A stretch of DNA of 64,000 nucleotides from Limnephilus marmoratus. Taxonomy: Eukaryota; Arthropoda; Insecta; Trichoptera; Limnephilidae. The translations under genes were made by a program, and so were the position numbers. The stretch lies in the NCBI GenBank assembly GCA_917880885.1, contig OU862919.1:49451058-49515057 (forward strand), read 5' to 3'. Positions 58,334 to 64,000 of this stretch are shown here, one piece after another. How positions within the stretch are numbered: the first letter of the stretch is position 1; the number at the start of each line of letters is the position of its first letter. The notes under the pieces are model-generated. The model saw only the letters and a program-made list of their open reading frames with translations. It was not told where the DNA came from and ran no database searches.

Positions 58334-59260
58334 ACAATGTTAATTGATTAATAATTAATTTATATACGTCGACCGCAGACTGCAGTTGTGTGGCCCTGCT
58401 GGTGGCACAGGCCGCGGTGCCATAATGCGAGACCGTGACATCTCTAGCTAAGGTGTTATGTCTTCCATTCGCACTTATGATTGAGTTCCCACTTCCCGGA
58501 GCCGAGGAAACGGTTAGCACTAAATAAAAAGATATGAAAATATTATAAATTGGGATGCCTTTAGTGCCGAGCTAAATATTTTCTTGGCACGACTTCAGAC
58601 ATTTTATTAAAAGTGATTCTCTGGAATATTACACCATTTTTTTACGATCAATCATTATTTTTGTGGTAAAATAAAAATTATAAGCATTTGGATCTCTAGA
58701 AAACAGCACCAATGAGACAAAGCAGAAAGTGCTACCATGTTGGTTATTTATTACTGTAAATTGGTTTTTATTTATCTTTTGTGAATCCCGCTAATAAATT
58801 ATTTTCAGGGTTCTCTCGCCCTCAAAAATGGTAGACAACATATCCGGTATCCGGTGTAAGTACCTAGTCACAGCCGCTGTACGAAACGTATTAAAAAAAA
58901 CGAGTATGCAATTCACATCCGGTAGAAGTGAAATCTACAGAAAACTAAAGTAGACAAGAACGGGAGGCTACAAAGCACCGCACAAATAGGAGACCGATTA
59001 TACTATCTCATTCTCTCGCAGGCTAAATCCGTGTTGCTATTTTTCATTTCATCGAGTTTCAAATCACAGCGACGCTAAATAAGTTTTCACTTCGAAAATT
59101 GAGAATATTATGGATACCCTATGTTAAAACCACGCAGCACATTTTTGGAGAATGTCCTTGGAGGAATACTCCACCAGGCTCCCATAGCATGGTCGATCGA
59201 TATAGGTTTTATCGAGAATGTCGGTAACTTGTCATCGCTCCCGAGCCCAACTGTAGGCCG
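58334..59260. other. No gene seen
   Basis: Low-copy AT-rich sequence. 58,364-58,510 is locally GC-richer with a short minus frame and no recognisable domain. 58,830-58,860 has a local ATCCGGTATCCGGT doubling. Confidence 0.45.
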
Positions 59261-59506
59261 CTAACGAACAAACAATAGTTCACGTGAAATAAAATAGGAA
59301 CCCTTAATTGCCTTAACAGGTAAAATTTTGGCACTCTGAAACAGCAACGGTGTATTATGTCTCTGTTTGAAAATATTATGGACGGCTAATAATTTTACAA
59401 TTAAGTTTTGTACAACTTGGACTTGTTTCAGATTAATTATAGTAGTATTTCCCCATATTGTTAATCCATATCTTGTAATAGATTCTGCCAGTGACATATA
59501 AATTAT
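59261..59506 (-). pseudogene. LINE reverse-transcriptase C-terminal fragment
   Basis: A minus-strand frame of about 80 codons containing SITRYGLTIWGN, QVVQNLIVKLL and a PLLFQSAKILPV segment. This pattern (YG-x-x-x-WG, then QN, then LF and ILP) is characteristic of the region after the RT domain in jockey/CR1-like LINE proteins. It starts just after an in-frame stop and no RT catalytic part is nearby, so it is an isolated relic. No poly-A tail was found beside it. Confidence 0.68.
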
Positions 59507-60350
59507 TTAAAGTGTTTCAATTGATACAAAAAAAAAATTTGTGTGTCAAAGAACGTGTTGAAGTTGCATGATTCTGAGTTGTGCGATCACCCCCATCTAT
59601 GCAATAGGCATGAAGCGATGATGAGGCTAACAAATGGCTAATAACAAAATACCACCCTCTAATCTTGTAGCCATCACCATCTTTCAAAAAGACGAACCTG
59701 ACAACTGTATTTCTTGGGAGAAAACTATTTCCCTTTACCCCCTGGGCAAGTACCTACCTACTGTAAAAAAAATCAAGGCAAGTACCTACGTACTGTAAAA
59801 AAAGGATACACACGCTGCACAAGTTCGAAAAACAAGATAAAAAGACGGCGAATCCATTCCGTTAATTTACGATTTGCCTAACTGCAGCAGATGTTATTCT
59901 GATTTTACGCGGACATTTCCAACATGGCAGTCGTTTCACATTGCTGATGAATGCGTTTCGGTTCCAGCGATCCATGTTCCGCTCATTACGACCGCCACTT
60001 CGACCAATGGCAGATAGGTAGGTACTGGACCGGGGTGATTAATGTCCCTACTTCCTCCCACCGCGCTCTTCCCGGAAATCGAAAAACTTCTCCTTTTTCT
60101 ATGGATTCCAGAGTTATTAGCTGGCGGGAATATTATTATAATTTATTTCCCGCGGCGGAATTTGTGAATTTTAATAAATTTCGTTGATGAATGAAAAGTT
60201 GTTTTTATTTGTGAATCTAGGGCGGGTATCCACAGAAATGTATTTTAAAATTGAAATAAAATGATATTCTTTACTTTTAAAAATCCGCCATGTTGCAGAA
60301 GTACCTACTAACTGCGATCACCTTTTAAATAGATATAAGTACCTACATCT
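59507..60350. other. Low-copy sequence with a 32-bp tandem duplication
   Basis: GGCAAGTACCTACCTACTGT with its A-run at 59,745-59,776 is repeated at 59,777-59,808. A plus frame at 59,951-60,187 has no recognisable domain. GTACCTAC-type motifs are frequent here. Confidence 0.5.
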
Positions 60351-60886
60351 ATTTTTTTTTTTTTTATTTATTTATTACATAAGATACATTTATACAGCAA
60401 AATAACATAATAATAATATTTCAAAATAACTGTAAATATTAAAATGTGTACAAGTGTTATTATGTCTTGTTTGTCTATATTAGTTCCTAGCTAGGCAGAT
60501 TGCCCGTTCTAAGGAACCAAATGCTGGTGAAAAATGCCAAAAATGTATTCTGTACTAAAAAAAACAAGGTGTTTTTTTTTTAGATTAAATATATACTAAG
60601 TTTTTACTGATTGTGCCATTTAATAGTTAACCATGTAAAATTTTAAGTTTTAAGTTACATTATTTAATAATTTTTCAGACTCAACCCTCCCTAATCCAAT
60701 TAACCATTTATTTATTATTGAACCGATGCATGTCATTTTGCATGTTTTAATATTTAATTCTGGGGGGATTTTATTGTATAATTTTGGTCCCAGATATGTA
60801 TATGTATTTTGGAACTTCGACGTATTGCTCACTGGGATCACAAGATCCTTTCTGGTGTGACTTCTTGTGGTGTAATTATGATCAAT
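60351..60886 (-). mobile_element. 3' end of a LINE, minus strand
   Basis: On the minus strand a coding remnant (60,886 to 60,650) is followed by about 285 bp of UTR and then AATAAATAAATAAAAA, a poly-A tail appearing as the T-run at 60,352-60,365. The 5' end is truncated. The target duplication is not obvious. Confidence 0.7.
60650..60886 (-). pseudogene. C-terminal tail of a LINE protein
   Basis: About 78 codons beginning with HNYTTRSHTRKDLVIP and continuing with YTYLGPKLYNKIPPEL and KWLIG. This is the conserved extreme C-terminus of jockey/CR1-type ORF2 proteins (H-N-Y-x-T-R, then Y-x-G-P-K-x-Y-N-x-x-P). An in-frame stop lies just upstream. It lies 5' of the 59,261 fragment on the minus strand although it belongs nearer the C-terminus, so the two fragments come from separate insertions. 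Confidence 0.72.
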
Positions 60887-60895
60887 TTTTTATTT

Positions 60896-61115
60896 AGTAT
60901 TTGAATTTCGATTTTGTTTTCTTGAATGAATTAATTAAATTAATAAAAAATAAAAAAATGGAATCTTGGAAGTGGAAATTAACCCTCTTCCAGACATCCG
61001 ATCTTGCTGAAGCAGATAGACTTGTTGTCAATGACAATGAATTCTATTAACTTTTGGCGGCAATCGCGCATACGCACGCGGACATACTCGTATAATATGC
61101 ATTCCTCTGAAATTG
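60896..61115 (+). repeat. Dispersed repeat with nested insert, copy 1
   Basis: TTTCGATTTTGTTTTCTTGAATGAATT through CTCTGAAATTG resembles 61,343-61,515 (shared AATCTTGGAAGT, ACATCCGATC/ATATCCGATC, AACTTTTGG). It resumes at 61,250 after the tRNA-like insert, with CTAGCCGGACCAAGAGATGG matching CTAACCGGCCCAAGAGTTGG of copy 2. Confidence 0.72.
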
Positions 61116-61249
61116 GATGACATTGCAGCAGTTAACATACGAAATAAATATCGGCCTCATCCAATTGGGATTTGGCTCAGTTGATAGCGTTATTTACTCC
61201 AGTCCCTGGGGAGGAAGGTTCGATCCCCAGTCAAAGCATTTTTTTCTTT
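61116..61249 (+). mobile_element. tRNA-like SINE candidate
   Basis: A 134-bp insert between two copies of GAAATTG (61,109-61,115 and 61,250-61,256). It has an A-box match TGGCTCAGTTGATAG (61,173-61,187) and a B-box match GGTTCGATCC (61,217-61,226), 44 bp apart, as in tRNA genes and tRNA-derived SINEs. It ends in a T-rich tail. D, anticodon and T stems do not pair well, so it is not a tRNA gene. RNA polymerase III transcription is plausible but not shown. Confidence 0.6.
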
Positions 61250-61325
61250 GAAATTGACCGCTAGCCGGACCAAGAGATGGCGCAATATAGGTAGTAAAAA
61301 AAAAAAGAAGTTCTTCTCGGGTTGA

Positions 61326-61530
61326 TTTTAAATTCATCTGTTTGGATTTCGATTTCGTTTTCCTGAATGAATTTGCAAATCTTGGAAGTAAAAATTAACC
61401 CACTTCCCGATATCCGATCGAGCTGAAACTCGGCAAATAGTCGCGTCGGTGAAAATGCATTCTATCAACTTTTGGTGGCACTCACCCACACACGAGCATT
61501 TCTCTGAAATTAGGTACTAACCGGCCCAAG
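61326..61530 (+). repeat. Dispersed repeat, copy 2 (without the insert)
   Basis: Same family as 60,896-61,115. Here CTCTGAAATTAGG passes to ACTAACCGG with no tRNA-like segment, so this copy represents the empty state. An A11 run just before it (61,297-61,307) may be the tail of copy 1. Confidence 0.7.
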
Positions 61531-61998
61531 AGTTGGCCCGAAAATTGAAAATAGTTACAGATTGATTTTGGTTCTTAATATTTTGAAGTTAAAACTTCTT
61601 TAGCACTGTTGTGATTTGAAACTCGATGAAACGAAAAAGCGACACTAAAAAGATACAAACACATACATCTATAGTGAGATAGTATATAATCAGTCTCCTC
61701 TTTGTGTGGTGCTTCCCACTCTTGTCTAATTTAGCTTTCTGAAGGTTTCATTTCTACCTAGTATGAACTGCACACTTGTAATTTTTTTCTATATTTAACA
61801 GCTTCGTACAGTTAATACAGCCAATGACGTTACATACTATATTAGACGAGGGGTAGAAATCTCAAAGTGGGAAGACAATCGCAAGACAATTGTACCGGTC
61901 TCGATATCTAGTACTTTAGTACTAAACTGCTACGCGTCGAGTAAGGTTGCGTCTTACCAGTAGTACTTACCAGTAAGTAGATTTTAAAAAGTGTCAAA
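61531..61998. other. Upstream region of the THAP gene
   Basis: AT-rich, with no clear TATA box placed for the ATG at 61,999. TTACCAGTAGTACTTACCAGTAAGTAG (61,957-61,981) is a short direct duplication just upstream. Confidence 0.4.
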
Positions 61999-62736
61999 AT
62001 GCCCTCCTGTGTGATGAGAAAATGTTTCAATTACACTGCAAATAATAGTAAAGGCGAAGGAATAACACTTCATTTGTAAGTACACGCAAATTACTTAATA
62101 TTATCGATTATTATAAATATTACAATAAATTTTCATGTTTCCCGCTCGCGGTTTTACACGTCATTACGAGACAGAGAACGTTGCATCAAAAAGTAACGAG
62201 CATAACAAAGACAACCTGCTAACAGTAGGTCGGTTCACACAGCGTCCCGCACAAGTTTTCTTCTATTGGGAAAGATGGGGTAAAACGTACACAGGGTAAA
62301 TCGTTAATTAATTTAATTATGTTTGAATTGTCATTCACAACGCTCGAACCGAGCTTCCTTCCTTGCAAGACACTATAATTTAATATACGTAAACACGCTA
62401 GTTGTAGTTAAGCTCTATTAATAATTATAATTTACGCTGTGACTTTATAAACGTAAAATGACAATTAATTCAATATAAATTTATTATGACTTATCAAATA
62501 TGAATTTTAGGTTTCCCCGTGATCAACTACGACGACAGAAATGGACCACTGTTGTTCGCATTCAAAGATGCGAACATGATTGGACACCTTCGCTTTACAG
62601 CACAATATGTTCAGTTCATTTCAATAAAGACGATTTACATACCACGGTCAAAGGAAAGCGTTTTATAATGTCGTTGATGAAAATTGTAAATAGATTTGTA
62701 TACTCATTTGAACCTATGACCTGTACTGTAAAATAA
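61999..62736 (+). CDS. THAP-domain protein, two exons
   Basis: Exon 1 is 61,999-62,075, donor GTAAGT. Exon 2 is 62,511-62,736, acceptor TTTTAG. The splice completes one codon and gives 100 residues, about the size of one THAP domain. THAP is a zinc-dependent DNA-binding fold with C-x2-4-C ... C-x2-H. Here the cysteines are 4 and 9, and CSVH lies in exon 2. The HLFPRD segment at the splice, the conserved tryptophan after RRQK, and HF after CSVH also fit. The usual AVPT-type end of the domain is not visible; the protein ends SFEPMTCTVK. A donor-like GTAAATAG near 62,686 could splice to a missing exon, so the natural protein may be longer. AATAAA overlaps the stop (62,732) and another lies near 62,806. 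Probable nuclear DNA-binding protein, either host gene or domesticated transposon piece; target unknown. Confidence 0.8.
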
Positions 62737-63548
62737 AATATGTTTTTAACAATACTACTATAATAGTACCAATATTGTATTACTAATGATAACTCATATA
62801 ATTATAATAAAAAATATTTGCCCGTGTGTCTTGTTTTACCCGCCTTTACCCTCCCCTGTGCGTAGTGTAACCGAGTGAGAGTATCTTGTTATCTCAGTCA
62901 CACCCGTGATGTGAAAGCAGTATTCGGCAAAGAAATTAATACGCCGCCCGCTAATGTATCCGTGCCATTCATACATACACATTATTTGATTGTCTATCTT
63001 TATCACACAGGAATAAACTTTTGAATTGAGAAATTATTGAAAATCGCTGAAAACAAAAGAGTGTTCCTTACTTTCCACATTATATTGTGAGTATGTGAGA
63101 CTATAACGAGTCTATTTATTTTATATAACGTCATTGAATACAGCTAAGTGTATTTTCACCATTATAAGATCCTTGGGTAAGTATAGGATTTTAGTGATAT
63201 GGAATTTAACCGTATAGTTTGGCAAGAAAGTCTAGAAATTAAATCAATTGGAACTAAACCTGTTCATTACTATGGCAACACCGAATTATATGACGTTTCC
63301 TATGGCCATACCTATGGCTGTCGTGTTATCGGGTGTTACGGTTGATTTATTGTCTTAAATCTGAGTAGAATATCGCTGATTTGATAATATTTTTATTCAT
63401 TGTTTGCCTGAATTTAATTAAAATGAATAAATTATTACATAGTGATACAAGAGGGGTTACATTCTGCGTTTTTCAACGCTGCCTAGCCGAGTGTCACGCG
63501 AAGAAGCTTTTGTTTGATTTAGAAGATGTTTAAAAACGAACTGCAGAA
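62737..63548. other. Intergenic or intronic, no feature seen
   Basis: AT-rich low-copy sequence with no conserved frame. It may include a promoter for the exon at 63,879 but no element can be assigned. Confidence 0.4.
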
Positions 63549-63555
63549 ATGAATG
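63549..63555 (+). other. Possible first coding exon for the 63,879 gene
   Basis: ATGAATG followed by the donor GTACGT would join in frame to the exon at 63,879 and place an ATG two codons before the glycine formed at the junction. It is very short and could equally be chance. Confidence 0.25.
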
Positions 63556-63878
63556 GTACGTAGTATAGTTTGTTTAATAAATTTCATTAGTATTACAAGA
63601 TTTATGCCAATTTTCGAGCGATAATAATCATTACAATCTGATTTGAGGTTATGTTAAAAAAATTCGAATTTGACATTTCGATTTGACAGTTCATATGCGG
63701 CCACAGGAAAAAGGGAATAACTCAATAAAAAAATAATAAAATGCAATATCTTTAAACTCGTAGAAAAGTTCCTTTTTTCTCGTTTTCTCTTTTTTTCTTT
63801 CTAAGTGAATATTATCTAGTGTGTGTTTTTAAAACTACCTTCTATAATAATAATTTTAATGATGTTTTTCACACACAG

Positions 63879-64000
63879 GTAAATCTGAAACAACGGTAAG
63901 ACGAATCGTCAAGGAAGGGGAAAAGGCAGATGGAAAATTTGAAACACCGGGAAAACGGAAAATGGGCATAATAATAATAATATGTAATAGCATAAGTGCT
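63879..64000 (+). CDS. Helix-turn-helix exon of a transposase-type protein (partial)
   Basis: After a good acceptor (ACACACAG, 63,871-63,878) the frame reads KSETTVRRIVKEGEKADGKF and then an ETPGKRK segment. S-x-x-T-V-x-R-I-x-K-E-G followed by F-x-T-P-G-K/R is the recognition-helix and linker pattern found in many insect DDE-type transposase-like proteins. The frame is open to the window end, but the last codons run through (ATA)5, so the exon may end earlier. An alternative donor GTAAGA lies inside at 63,895. The catalytic part, if any, is outside the window. It could be a live host gene derived from a transposon or part of the element itself. Confidence 0.55.

Noticed and set aside
59951..60187. 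Plus-strand 78-codon frame
   Set aside because: No domain or splice context; consistent with a chance frame in a locally GC-richer patch.
61160..61240. A functional tRNA gene
   Set aside because: A and B boxes are present but the D, anticodon and T stems do not pair, and there is no acceptor stem.
1..64000. Telomeric repeats, rRNA genes or tRNA genes
   Set aside because: No TTAGG-type tandem run, no rRNA-like conserved blocks, and no foldable tRNA were seen.

Overview
The window looks like nuclear DNA of an arthropod, most likely an insect. It is AT-rich, its genes have introns, it is crowded with LTR and non-LTR retrotransposons, and it holds a THAP-domain gene. I cannot name the species. 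Bases 1 to about 55,995 form one tandem-repeat (satellite) domain, and about 56,000 to 64,000 is ordinary low-copy DNA with old repeat fragments and two host-type gene pieces.

The satellite is built from two diverged but related monomers. Type A is about 180 bp and carries three copies of a roughly 22-bp motif (ACTTGGGGTCGGTC core). Type B is about 156 bp and carries the palindrome ACAACAATTGTTGT. They are combined into higher-order units (878, 990, 1,023, 1,473 bp) and larger duplicated segments (offsets 3,831, 4,705, 5,736 and about 14,966 bp), the pattern expected from repeated unequal exchange. Many short open frames cross the array, but they are by-products of the repeat and not genes.

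Four retroelements interrupt the satellite, each with a readable target-site duplication: a 5'-truncated LINE (17,595-18,826, TTACTAA), a Ty3/Gypsy element (19,643-23,837, AATC), a BEL/Pao element (32,842-39,229, ACGGG) and a very short LTR element with 865-bp LTRs around only 204 bp (51,698-53,630, ATTT). The Gypsy LTRs differ at one of 235 positions, so it arrived recently, yet its integrase catalytic core is deleted and its pol is frameshifted. The BEL polyprotein is one open frame but has lost its RNase H/A17 region and the integrase zinc-finger histidines. The short element keeps a tRNA-Trp-type primer site and one 62-codon frame that ends inside the 3' LTR. All three LTR elements therefore look non-autonomous and dependent on helpers.

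Three copies of a 151-bp near-perfect fold-back sequence (9,227; 13,058; 14,982) travel with the satellite duplications, and their minus strand contains a degenerate hammerhead-ribozyme-like core. At the right edge of the array the monomers turn into reverse orientation (55,370-55,995).

The right 8 kb contains a hAT-type terminal inverted repeat, two minus-strand LINE 3' fragments, several inverted or dispersed repeat pairs, a tRNA-like SINE candidate nested in an older repeat, a two-exon 100-aa THAP-domain gene (61,999-62,736) and an exon of a helix-turn-helix transposase-type protein that runs off the window (63,879-64,000).
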